Notes: generated from the letters alone by a model not told the origin. DNA of 5,708 nucleotides from DATFWK01 sp035259345 (GCA_035259345.1 DATFWK010000122.1:1-5708); one strand, 5' to 3'. Positions 1 to 5,690 are shown, counted from the stretch's first letter. Numbers and translations are program-made.

Positions 1-140
1 CCGTGGCCGCCGCGCTCAGGGAGCGGGGCATCGTCTGCGCGGCGCGCGACCGCAACCTCCGCCTCGCCGTCCACCTCTACAACCACGAGGACGACGTCGA
101 GCGCCTCGCGACCGCCCTGACCGGGCTGCGGCGCTCCTAG
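1..140 (+). CDS. PLP-dependent class V aminotransferase, C-terminal fragment
   Basis: This is the last 45 or so residues of a gene that begins before the window. Reading from base 3 to the TAG at 138-140 gives a peptide starting VAALRERGIVCAARD and then containing LRLAVHLYNHEDDVERL. The pattern (helix ending in RGI, a short strand with R, LR(L/V)..H.YN, then ED-V--L) is the usual C-terminal signature of class V aminotransferases, the fold of cysteine desulfurases, isopenicillin N epimerase-like proteins and kynureninase-like enzymes. These use pyridoxal phosphate. The catalytic lysine and the rest of the active site lie outside the window, so the substrate cannot be told. The stop codon overlaps that of the convergent msrA gene in the palindrome CTAG. 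Family call from a short piece is fairly confident; subfamily is unknown. Confidence 0.72.
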   Translation, partial: VAAALRERGIVCAARDRNLRLAVHLYNHEDDVERLATALTGLRRS

Positions 141-658
141 CCGGCGGAAGCCTTCGCCCGGGAGGGCAGCACCCAGTCCGGCCGGACGAAGTGGCACGTG
201 TAGCCGTTCGGGTACCGCTCGAGGTAGTCCTGGTGCTCGGGCTCGGCCTCCCAGAAGGGCCCGGCGGGTGCCACCTCGGTCACGACCTTCCCGGGCCAGC
301 GGCCCGAGGCCTCGACATCGGCGATGGTCTCCTCGGCCACGCGGCGCTGCTCGTCGTCCACGTAGTAGATCCCCGATCGGTAGCTCAAGCCGACGTCGTT
401 GCCCTGGCGGTTCCGCGTCGTCGGGTCGTGGATCTGGAAGAAGAACTCGAGGAGGTCCCGGTACGTGATCTCCTCGGGATCGAAGACGATCTCGATCGCC
501 TCCGCGTGGGTCCCGTGATTGCGGTACGTGGCGTTCGGGACGTCGCCTCCCGTGTACCCGACCCGCGTCGACACGACGCCCGGAAGCTTCCGGATCAGGT
601 CCTGCATCCCCCAGAAGCACCCTCCGGCGAGGATGGCCTTCTCGACTGCTGCGCTCAC
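137..658 (-). CDS. msrA: Peptide-methionine (S)-S-oxide reductase MsrA
   Basis: MsrA reduces the S-epimer of methionine sulfoxide, free or in proteins, back to methionine; electrons normally come from thioredoxin. The protein shows the family's hallmark GCFWG near the N-terminus (catalytic Cys14 in this numbering), the conserved block around NATYRNHGTHAEAIEI, the IHDPTT segment and the SGIYY strand. A second and only other cysteine, Cys155, lies in GYTCHFVRPDW close to the C-terminus, in the position of the resolving cysteine of short two-cysteine actinobacterial MsrAs. Length (173 residues) is normal for a stand-alone MsrA; no MsrB domain is fused or adjacent. The GTG at 658-656 is preferred because GGGAGG (complement of 667-672) sits 8 bases upstream. 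An in-frame GTG at 667-665 would add three residues, but that Shine-Dalgarno would abut it with no spacing. No signal peptide is visible, so it is probably cytosolic. It is divergent from the gene at 762. Confidence 0.96.
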   Translation of the reverse strand: MSAAVEKAILAGGCFWGMQDLIRKLPGVVSTRVGYTGGDVPNATYRNHGTHAEAIEIVFDPEEITYRDLLEFFFQIHDPTTRNRQGNDVGLSYRSGIYYVDDEQRRVAEETIADVEASGRWPGKVVTEVAPAGPFWEAEPEHQDYLERYPNGYTCHFVRPDWVLPSRAKASAG

Positions 659-761
659 GTCCCGCACCTCCCGACTGTGCCCGCCCGCCGCACGTCACGA
701 CCGGCGGCTTGACCGACAAGCTGCCCTGCTGAAGCCTACGCTGGATCGCGAGAGGCGGCCC
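659..761. promoter_or_regulatory. Divergent intergenic region between msrA and the 762 gene
   Basis: Both flanking genes are transcribed away from this spacer of about 100 bases, so their promoters should lie here. The msrA Shine-Dalgarno is at 667-672 (read on the - strand). A short inverted repeat, GCTTG-accga-CAAGC, occupies 707-721 near the middle and could be an operator, but a 5-bp repeat is easily found by chance. Toward the + strand gene, TACGCT at 737-742 fits the actinobacterial -10 pattern TAnnnT, and CCGACA at 713-718 lies 18 bases before it as a weak -35. TTGACC at 709-714 is a better -35 hexamer but is 22 bases from that -10. I see no convincing -10 on the msrA side. Confidence 0.3.
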
Positions 762-1634
762 TTGGCGTTCTTCTACGACATCGTCACGCACGACCGCACC
801 GGCCACGAGCACGTCCGCCCGTACACGGCCGACGAGGCGCTCGGGCCGGGGTCGGTGGTGCTGCTGGCGGGCCGCTACTGGCTCGTCGAGCGGATCGAGG
901 GAACGACGGTCCAGGCCCGCCCGGCGCGCTACCGGCTCACCCTGCGCCACGAGGGCGGGCGCGAGGAGGCGGGCGCCTTCCGCCGGTTCCGCGCGGATGC
1001 GCCGGCGATGGGGCACCAGCTCACCACGATCGTGGACGGGGCCCCGGTCAGCTGGGCGGTCGTCGAGCAGCGGCTGGCCTACGACGACGCGGGCGAGCCG
1101 TTCCTCGAGTCGATCGCGGAGCGCGACCAGGGGGAGTCCGAATCGCTGCCGGACCACCAGCTCGAGCACGCGCTCGAGCAGGAGCGGGACGAGACGGACG
1201 CTGCCGCCTCGGCGCTGGCCGGCGCGATGACGGCCGGGCGCGCGGTCGAGCTGGTCGGGCTCGAGCCGGGGCAGACGCCGGACTGGTCGCAGGCAAGCGA
1301 CTACCTCGAGTCCCTCGGCATCGAGGAGATCGAGGACGACCTGCTCGAGCTGACCGGCGTCCACCCGGGCCGGGACCGGCACGCGGGCTGGATCGACACG
1401 GTCAAGGCACGCCTTCGCAACGACCTCGAGAGCTTCCGGGCCGACGTCGACGGCCCGCACGACCAGATCGAGGAGTGGGACTTCCGCGGCGGGAGGATCT
1501 TCGCGGCCGTGGGCGACTTCGACGACGACTCGAGCCCCTCCAGCGGCTTCGGCTGGATGTCGCGGCTCGTGGACGCCGGCATCCTCCAGGCCGGCGGCTT
1601 CTACCGCGTGCGGAAGTCGCTGCTCCTCCTCTGA
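762..1634 (+). CDS. Uncharacterised acidic protein, translationally coupled to copper-storage protein
   Basis: I do not recognise this protein. TTG at 762 is chosen because GAGAGG (750-755) lies 6 bases upstream and the upstream part of the frame is only the antisense of msrA. This gives 290 residues without signal peptide or membrane segment, and without any cysteine. Residues 1 to about 125 look beta-rich and begin MAFFYDIVTHDRTG; a stretch around residues 30-46 (GSVVLLAGRYWLVERIE) resembles a small barrel strand pair. Residues about 125-225 are strongly acidic and probably helical, rich in Glu, Asp and Ala. The C-terminal 60 residues contain EEWDFRGGRIFAAVGDFDDD (237-256) and then GFGWMSRLVDAGILQAGGFY (262-281), which could be a small helical or winged module. 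Its stop overlaps the ATG of the Csp gene (TGATG at 1632-1636), so the two are almost certainly co-translated. A link to copper is inferred only from that coupling. Confidence 0.8.
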   Translation: MAFFYDIVTHDRTGHEHVRPYTADEALGPGSVVLLAGRYWLVERIEGTTVQARPARYRLTLRHEGGREEAGAFRRFRADAPAMGHQLTTIVDGAPVSWAVVEQRLAYDDAGEPFLESIAERDQGESESLPDHQLEHALEQERDETDAAASALAGAMTAGRAVELVGLEPGQTPDWSQASDYLESLGIEEIEDDLLELTGVHPGRDRHAGWIDTVKARLRNDLESFRADVDGPHDQIEEWDFRGGRIFAAVGDFDDDSSPSSGFGWMSRLVDAGILQAGGFYRVRKSLLLL

Positions 1635-2041
1635 TGACCGCGAGCTTCCGAGAGGTCGTCGCCCTCCATCCCCACCCGACGGACGTCGATCGCGACGCGC
1701 TGCTGCGGTGCATCGAGGAGTGCCTCGACTGCGCCGCGAGCTGCGGCGCGTGCGCGGACGCCTGCCTGGGCGAGAGCGAGCCCGAGCAGTTGACCGCCTG
1801 CATCCGCCACTGCCTGGACTGCGCCGACGCGTGCGACGCCACGCGGCGCGTCGTCATCCGGCAGACGGCGCCCGACCTCGGCGTGATCCGCGCCCTGGTG
1901 CAGGCCTGCGCGACTGCGTGCGCCGCCTGTGCCGAGGAGTGCGGGCGGCATGCCCACCACCACGCGCACTGCCGCGTCTGCGCGGAGGTCTGCGGGCGCT
2001 GCAGGGAGGCGTGCGAGGGGCTGCTCGCGGTCCTTCCCTGA
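1634..2041 (+). CDS. Four-helix-bundle copper-storage protein (Csp / DUF326 family), cytosolic type
   Basis: Csp proteins form a four-helix bundle whose core is lined with cysteines and binds many Cu(I) ions, storing copper or shielding the cell from it. This 135-residue protein has 19 cysteines, nearly all spaced as CxxxC or CxxC along predicted helices: C26, C30, C33, C37, C40, C44; C56, C60, C63, C67; C92, C96, C99, C103; C113, C116, C120, C123, C127. A histidine cluster (H106, H108, H109, H110, H112) sits in the turn before the last helix, as is typical of the family. Some databases mislabel such proteins as ferredoxins, but the regular helical spacing argues against Fe-S binding. There is no Sec or Tat signal, so it resembles the cytosolic Csp3 group rather than exported Csp1. 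The ATG overlaps the stop of the preceding gene (TGATG) and has no good Shine-Dalgarno of its own, implying translational coupling. The first 20 or so residues precede the bundle and have no assigned role. Confidence 0.93.
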   Translation: MTASFREVVALHPHPTDVDRDALLRCIEECLDCAASCGACADACLGESEPEQLTACIRHCLDCADACDATRRVVIRQTAPDLGVIRALVQACATACAACAEECGRHAHHHAHCRVCAEVCGRCREACEGLLAVLP

Positions 2042-2066
2042 CGCGGCCGGCCCTTCCGCGGTCACG

Positions 2067-2089
2067 CCTCGGGCGCGAACGGCCCGCGG
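2067..2089 (+). terminator. Possible weak terminator hairpin after the Csp gene
   Basis: CGGGC (2070-2074) and GCCCG (2082-2086) pair around a 7-base loop, and two more C-G pairs follow after one mismatch (2067-2068 with 2088-2089). It lies 25 bases after the Csp stop. The only AT-rich patch, TTAGAAA at 2094-2100, follows it but is not a T-tract. In DNA this GC-rich such a stem can arise by chance, so the call is tentative. Confidence 0.25.
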
Positions 2090-2152
2090 TCGGTTAGAAA
2101 CGGGTCGGCGGGCGGAGGCCCTCCGATCCGCAGCCGGAAGGAGCGAGGTCAC
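2090..2152 (+). promoter_or_regulatory. 5' region and ribosome binding site of the aldo/keto reductase operon
   Basis: GGAAGGAG at 2136-2143 is a strong Shine-Dalgarno 9 bases before the ATG at 2153 and fixes that start. Upstream, CGGAG (2113-2117) and CTCCG (2121-2125) form a small 5-bp hairpin with a 3-base loop, of unknown meaning. TTAGAA at 2094-2099 is the only -10-like sequence in the spacer, but I find no matching -35, so a separate promoter for this gene pair is possible but not demonstrated. Confidence 0.5.
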
Positions 2153-2935
2153 ATGGCGCAGCCACAGGCGACGCAGCGGTTGATGCTCGGCGACACCGAG
2201 GTCACGCGCATCGGGATGGGCTCGAACCGGCTCACGAACACGCCGCCGAACGTGGCGTTCGTCAGGGAGGCGGTCGGCGCCGGCCTGGCCCACATCGACA
2301 CCGCCCACCTCTACACCGGCGGCGAGAGCGAGGTCACGATCGGCGCCGCCCTCGCGCCCTTCCCCGAGGACGTCGTGGTGGCGACGAAGGGCGGCTACCG
2401 CCCCGGCGAGGGCCGGCCGGAGGTGCTCTCGGCGCAGATCGAGGAGAGCCTGCGCCGGCTGCAGACCGACAGCATCCAGCTCTACTACCTTCACCGGGTC
2501 GACCCGGAGACGCCGATCGAGGAGAGCCTCGGCGCGATCAAGGAGCATCGGGACCGAGGCAGCATCCGGCACGTCGGCCTCTCCGAGGCCGGCATCGACC
2601 ACATCGAGCGCGCCCGGAAGATCCTGCCGATCGCCGCGGTCCAGAACCGGTACAACCTGTCCGAGCGCCGGTACGAGGAGGTCGTCGACTACTGCGCGCG
2701 CGAGGGCATCGTGTTCGTGCCGTTCTTCCCGATGCAGGACGGCGGCGGGCGCCGGCTCGCCGAGATCGCGGAACGCCACGGCGCGACGCCTGAGCAGATC
2801 AAGCTCGCGTGGCTGCTCCGGCGCTCGCCGACGATGCTGCCGATCCCGGGCACGCTCTCGATCGAGCATTTGCGGGAGAACCTCGCGGCGCTCGAGATCG
2901 AGCTCAGCGACGACGAGTTCGAGGCCCTGCGGTGA
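2153..2935 (+). CDS. Aldo/keto reductase, NADPH-dependent type
   Basis: Aldo/keto reductases are cytosolic (alpha/beta)8-barrel enzymes that reduce aldehydes and ketones to alcohols with NADPH. The complete catalytic tetrad is visible: Asp49 and Tyr54 in HIDTAHLY, Lys79 in VATKGGY, and His114 in YYLHRVD. Other family blocks are RHVGLSEAG (substrate side), AVQNRYNLSERRYEEV, and PIPGTLSIEHLRENLAA near the end, the usual binding loop for the 2'-phosphate of NADPH. At 260 residues it is on the short side for the family (commonly about 270-340), but no core element is missing; the protein simply ends soon after the last helix. Nothing shows the natural substrate. The GTGA at 2932-2935 overlaps its TGA with the start of the following flavoprotein gene, so the two are translationally coupled. 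Start chosen from the strong Shine-Dalgarno at 2136-2143. Confidence 0.95.
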   Translation: MAQPQATQRLMLGDTEVTRIGMGSNRLTNTPPNVAFVREAVGAGLAHIDTAHLYTGGESEVTIGAALAPFPEDVVVATKGGYRPGEGRPEVLSAQIEESLRRLQTDSIQLYYLHRVDPETPIEESLGAIKEHRDRGSIRHVGLSEAGIDHIERARKILPIAAVQNRYNLSERRYEEVVDYCAREGIVFVPFFPMQDGGGRRLAEIAERHGATPEQIKLAWLLRRSPTMLPIPGTLSIEHLRENLAALEIELSDDEFEALR

Positions 2936-4491
2936 GCACGGATCCCGTCAGCTCCGTGCTGTCGCCCTCGCAGCTCGCGACGCTCGCCGCCCTCGGCGAG
3001 GAGCGCACGGCCGGCGTCGGCGACGTGCTCTTCCGTGTCGGCGACCGCACGTACCCCTTCATCGTGATCCTGGAGGGGGAGGTCGCGATCTCCGACGGCG
3101 GCGGCAACGAGATCATCCGTCACGGCGCGGGGAGCTTCCTCGGCGAGATGAACCTCCTCTCCGGCCAGACCGTGTTCCTGACCGCGGTCGCGACGGCGCC
3201 GTTGCGGTACCTCGCCGTCGACCGGGATGTGCTGCGGACGCTGCTCTTCGAGGACGTGCAGCTCAGCAACGTCCTGCTCGGAGCGTTCATCGCACGGCGC
3301 GAGGCCCTGCAGCAGGTTCAGGGCGTCGGCGTCTACATCGTCGGCCCGCACGAGTCCGAGGCGACCAGGCGGCTGCTCGAGTTCCTGCGAAGCAGCCGGC
3401 TTCCCTACAGCTGGCAGGACGCGGCGCCGGCCGGGGCCGGCGAGCTACCGCTCGTGCGGCTGCCCGGTGGGGCCGAGCTGCACAGCCCGTCGCCGGGGGA
3501 GCTCTCCCGCGCGCTCGGCATCGGCCGCGAGCTCGCGGCTCGGGAGGAGGTCGATCTCGCCGTCGTCGGGGGCGGCCCGGCCGGCCTCGGCGCTGCGGTC
3601 TACGGCGCCTCGGAGGGCCTCGACACGCTGGTGCTCGAGAGCACTGCCCTCGGTGGCCAGGCGGGCTCCTCCCGGCGGATCGAGAACTACCTGGGCTTCC
3701 CGGCCGGCATCTCGGGCACGGAGCTGACGGGCCGGGCGGTGACCCAGGCGCGCAAGTTCGGCGCGCGCCCGGCGACGCCCTACCGTGCCGTGGCCCTCGA
3801 GCCCGGCGACGGGCGGCACGTCGTGCGCCTGGAGGACGGCCAGGAGATCGCCGCGCGGGCGGTCCTGCTCGCGACGGGCGCCCAGTACCGGCGCCTTCCG
3901 GTCCCGGGGCTCTCGGGCTTCGAGGGGCTGACCGTGTTCTACGCCGCCGGGCCGCCGGAGGCGCAGCTCTGCGGCGCCTCGCGCGTCGCGGTCGTCGGCG
4001 GCGGCAACTCGGCCGCCCAGGCGGCCGTCTGGCTCGCACGCGGAGGGGCGCTGGTGACCCTGCTCCACCGCCGCGCGGACCTGCGCGAGACGATGTCGGA
4101 CTACCTGATCCACGAGCTCGAGCGCGCCGGCGTCGCGGTCCGCGACCGCAGCGAGATCGCCGACGTGCACGGCGAGGACGGCCGGCTCGAGGCCGTCACG
4201 CTGACGACGGGCGAACGGCTGCCCTTCTCGTTCCTCTTCCTGTTCCTCGGGGCGCGCCCCTGCACGGAGTGGCTCGACGACGTCGTCGCGCGGGACGAGG
4301 ACGGCTTCATCCTCACCGGCGTCGCCGCCGGCAGCGACGTGATGCTCGAGACGAGCGTGCCCCGGGTCTTCGCCGCCGGGGACGTCCGCTCGGGATCGAC
4401 GAAGCGCTGCGCGTCCGCGGTCGGCGAGGGGGCCATGGCCGTGCAGCTCATCCACGCGCGCCTGGCGGAGCTCACGCCCGCCGGGCTCTGA
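2932..4491 (+). CDS. Fusion of cyclic-nucleotide-binding-like domain and thioredoxin-reductase-like FAD/NAD(P)H oxidoreductase
   Basis: The 519-residue protein has three parts. Residues about 10-122 are a CRP-type cNMP-binding fold, with GSFLGEMNLLSGQ (67-79) as the phosphate-cassette region. Residues about 131-200 resemble a glutaredoxin-like fold (VYIVGPHESEATRRLLEFL, then LPLV with a likely cis-proline), but the active-site cysteines are absent. Residues about 206-519 form a thioredoxin-reductase-like flavoprotein: FAD motif VVGGGPAGLG from 211, GGQAGSSRRIENYLGFP, a second dinucleotide motif VVGGGNSA from 354, HRRADLR (379-385), which suits NADPH, and the closing FAD motif VFAAGDVRSGSTKR (479-492). 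The redox CxxC expected after Y337 is replaced by AAGP. Only three cysteines exist (347, 444, 493) and none form CxxC. It is thus probably not a true thioredoxin reductase, despite usual database names. GTG at 2932 follows GAGG (2921-2924) and overlaps the stop of the aldo/keto reductase. The architecture recurs in bacteria; I recall no firm physiological role. Confidence 0.92.
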   Translation: MSTDPVSSVLSPSQLATLAALGEERTAGVGDVLFRVGDRTYPFIVILEGEVAISDGGGNEIIRHGAGSFLGEMNLLSGQTVFLTAVATAPLRYLAVDRDVLRTLLFEDVQLSNVLLGAFIARREALQQVQGVGVYIVGPHESEATRRLLEFLRSSRLPYSWQDAAPAGAGELPLVRLPGGAELHSPSPGELSRALGIGRELAAREEVDLAVVGGGPAGLGAAVYGASEGLDTLVLESTALGGQAGSSRRIENYLGFPAGISGTELTGRAVTQARKFGARPATPYRAVALEPGDGRHVVRLEDGQEIAARAVLLATGAQYRRLPVPGLSGFEGLTVFYAAGPPEAQLCGASRVAVVGGGNSAAQAAVWLARGGALVTLLHRRADLRETMSDYLIHELERAGVAVRDRSEIADVHGEDGRLEAVTLTTGERLPFSFLFLFLGARPCTEWLDDVVARDEDGFILTGVAAGSDVMLETSVPRVFAAGDVRSGSTKRCASAVGEGAMAVQLIHARLAELTPAGL

Positions 4492-4519
4492 GCCGGCAAC
4501 GATGGGCTCGTGCTCTCAG

Positions 4520-4562
4520 CACCTTCACAGGTGCGGCATACCTGTCGCTAACCGGCAGGTGG
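4520..4562 (+). promoter_or_regulatory. Protease leader with overlapping inverted repeats and possible promoter
   Basis: In 41 bases (4520-4560) four arms can pair in competing ways: CACCT (4520-4524) with AGGTG (4529-4533); ACAGGT (4527-4532) with ACCTGT (4540-4545, 7-base loop); and ACCTG (4540-4544) with CAGGT (4556-4560). The last pairing would hide AGGTGG (4557-4562), a Shine-Dalgarno-like sequence. TTCACA at 4524-4529 matches a -35 in 5 of 6 positions, with a poor -10 (GCTAAC, 4547-4552) 17 bases on; if this is the promoter, the ACAGGT/ACCTGT palindrome sits in its spacer as an operator would. The repeats are seen directly; the role is inferred. Confidence 0.35.
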
Positions 4563-4566
4563 TGAG

Positions 4567-4587
4567 ATGACATCGCCCTCCCGATGA
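4567..4587 (+). CDS. Possible six-codon leader peptide upstream of the protease gene
   Basis: ATG at 4567 opens a frame of six codons, MTSPSR, ending at TGA 4585-4587. That stop overlaps the protease start as ATGA (4584-4587). AGGTGG at 4557-4562 lies 4 bases upstream, a usable though close Shine-Dalgarno, whereas the protease ATG has none of its own. This arrangement would let ribosomes finishing the leader restart on the protease gene. An open frame this short can easily be chance, so it is a candidate only. Confidence 0.3.
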   Translation: MTSPSR

Positions 4588-5639
4588 CGATCACCGAACG
4601 CATCCACGCCCGAGCCGCGCTCATCGCGCTCGCCGTCCTCGCCGTTATCGGCGGCGGCGTCGCGTACGCGGCGACCCGCACGCGACCGGCCACGGGGGGC
4701 GGCGGCGCCGGGACCGGCGTCGTCGTCATCGAGACGAGCCTCGGGCTCCAGGACGGGGCGGCGGCCGGCACGGGCATGGTGCTGACGTCCTCCGGGGAGG
4801 TCCTGACCAACAACCACGTGATCGCGGGCGCGACGAAGATCAGGGTCGTCCTCCCGGGCACGGGGCGGAGCTATTCGGCGAGCGTCGTCGGCTACGACAA
4901 GAGCGACGACGTCGCCGTGCTCCAGCTCAAGGACGCGTCGGGCCTGAGGACCGTGCCGATCGGGGACGGCTCGCTCGCCGTCGGCGACCAGGTCACGGCC
5001 ATCGGCAACGCCGGCGGAACCGGCTCGCTCACCTCGGCGAGGGGCGCGGTGACCGCGCTCAACGCCACGATCACCGCCCAGGACGAGAACGGCGGCGGCG
5101 AGCAGCTCACGGGCCTGATCGAGACGAGCGCCGCCCTGCAGCCGGGTGACTCCGGCGGGCCGCTCGAGGACAGCCGCGGCCGCGTCGTCGGCATGGACAC
5201 CGCGGCGTCGACCGGGTTCTCGTTCACGTCCTCCACGCAGGGAGACGGCTACGCGATCCCGATCGGGACCGCGCTGCGCATCGCGCGGCAGATCACCGAC
5301 GGCACCGCCTCGTCCACCGTGCACATCGGGCCCACCCCGATGATCGGCGTCCAGATCGCGGACTCGCCGTCCGGCGCGTTCGGCGACGGCTTCGGTGCGG
5401 CCACGAGCGACGGCGCCACGATCACCGGCATCGTGCCCGGCGGTCCGGCGGAGGCGGCCGGCCTCTCCTCCGGCGACCTGATCACGGCCGTGGACAGGCA
5501 GGCGGTGAGCTCCGCCAGCGCGCTGCAGCCGATCATCGGGGCGCACAAGCCCGGCGACCGGATCAGCATCACCTACGTCGACACCGGCGGGCAGACGCAC
5601 ACCGTCGACGTCACCCTGGCGAGCGGCCCGCCGCAGTAG
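4584..5639 (+). CDS. HtrA/DegP-type trypsin-like serine protease with one PDZ domain, membrane-anchored or exported
   Basis: HtrA-family proteases degrade misfolded proteins outside the cytoplasm. The 351-residue protein begins with a short basic N-terminus and one hydrophobic segment (about residues 11-30), acting as a signal anchor or as a signal peptide with a possible cut after AYA at residue 29. A Gly-rich linker follows. The trypsin-like domain (about 45-240) has the full triad: His78 in LTNNHVIAG, Asp109 in SDDVAVLQL, and Ser190 in QPGDSGGPL. A single PDZ domain (about 253-346) contains GIVPGGPAEAAGLSSGDLI, typical for recognising exposed C-termini. The domain order and length match actinobacterial PepD/HtrA-like proteins with one PDZ. 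No cysteines are present. ATG at 4584 is the first start after an in-frame TGA at 4563, but it lacks a clear Shine-Dalgarno; translation may depend on the upstream mini-ORF. It follows the flavoprotein gene by 92 bases and may have its own promoter. Natural substrates cannot be told. Confidence 0.95.
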   Translation: MTITERIHARAALIALAVLAVIGGGVAYAATRTRPATGGGGAGTGVVVIETSLGLQDGAAAGTGMVLTSSGEVLTNNHVIAGATKIRVVLPGTGRSYSASVVGYDKSDDVAVLQLKDASGLRTVPIGDGSLAVGDQVTAIGNAGGTGSLTSARGAVTALNATITAQDENGGGEQLTGLIETSAALQPGDSGGPLEDSRGRVVGMDTAASTGFSFTSSTQGDGYAIPIGTALRIARQITDGTASSTVHIGPTPMIGVQIADSPSGAFGDGFGAATSDGATITGIVPGGPAEAAGLSSGDLITAVDRQAVSSASALQPIIGAHKPGDRISITYVDTGGQTHTVDVTLASGPPQ

Positions 5640-5649
5640 CCGGCTTCGG

Positions 5650-5690
5650 CGTCGCCGGGCGAGGGCCTCAGGAGGGCCCGGGCGCCGACG
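5650..5690 (+). terminator. GC-rich inverted repeat after the protease gene, possible terminator
   Basis: CCGGGC (5655-5660) pairs with GCCCGG (5676-5681) around a 15-base loop, and beyond a 4-base bulge CGTCG (5650-5654) pairs with CGACG (5686-5690). It starts 10 bases after the protease stop, a usual place for a terminator. There is no T-tract; TCGTCGTCGT follows instead. In high-GC actinobacteria terminators often lack T-tracts, so it is possible but unproven. The rest of 5640-5708 shows no gene I can support. Confidence 0.3.

Noticed and set aside
519..761. Upstream extension of the unknown gene's frame to an ATG at 519
   Set aside because: This part is the antisense of msrA and of the spacer; the TTG at 762 has a suitable Shine-Dalgarno and starts a natural-looking N-terminus.
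1100..1515. Many CTCGAG hexamers resembling a dispersed repeat
   Set aside because: Most are Leu-Glu codon pairs (CTC GAG) or the same letters in another phase in an acidic, GC-biased protein; they are not regularly spaced.
1634..2041. Reading the cysteine-rich protein as a ferredoxin or zinc-finger protein
   Set aside because: The 19 cysteines follow helical CxxxC/CxxC spacing through the whole length plus a His-rich turn, which is the Csp/DUF326 pattern rather than a cluster or finger motif.
1601..2869. Long open frame on the - strand (422 codons) opposite the Csp and aldo/keto reductase genes
   Set aside because: It lies antisense to two clear genes, its translation is Arg/Ala/Asp-rich without any recognisable motif, and long antisense frames are expected in DNA with such high third-position GC.
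2809..2931. Upstream extension of the fusion protein's frame into the aldo/keto reductase gene
   Set aside because: It overlaps the conserved C-terminus of the reductase in another frame; GTG at 2932 has a GAGG 7 bases upstream and gives a stop-start overlap and a normal cNMP-domain N-terminus.
3445..4455. Open frame on the - strand (336 codons) opposite the flavoprotein gene
   Set aside because: Antisense of a well-supported flavoprotein; composition-driven, no motif.
4548..5600. Open frame on the - strand (350 codons) opposite the protease gene
   Set aside because: It mirrors the protease coding sequence, is low in complexity and has no family motif; the + strand has a full catalytic triad and PDZ domain.
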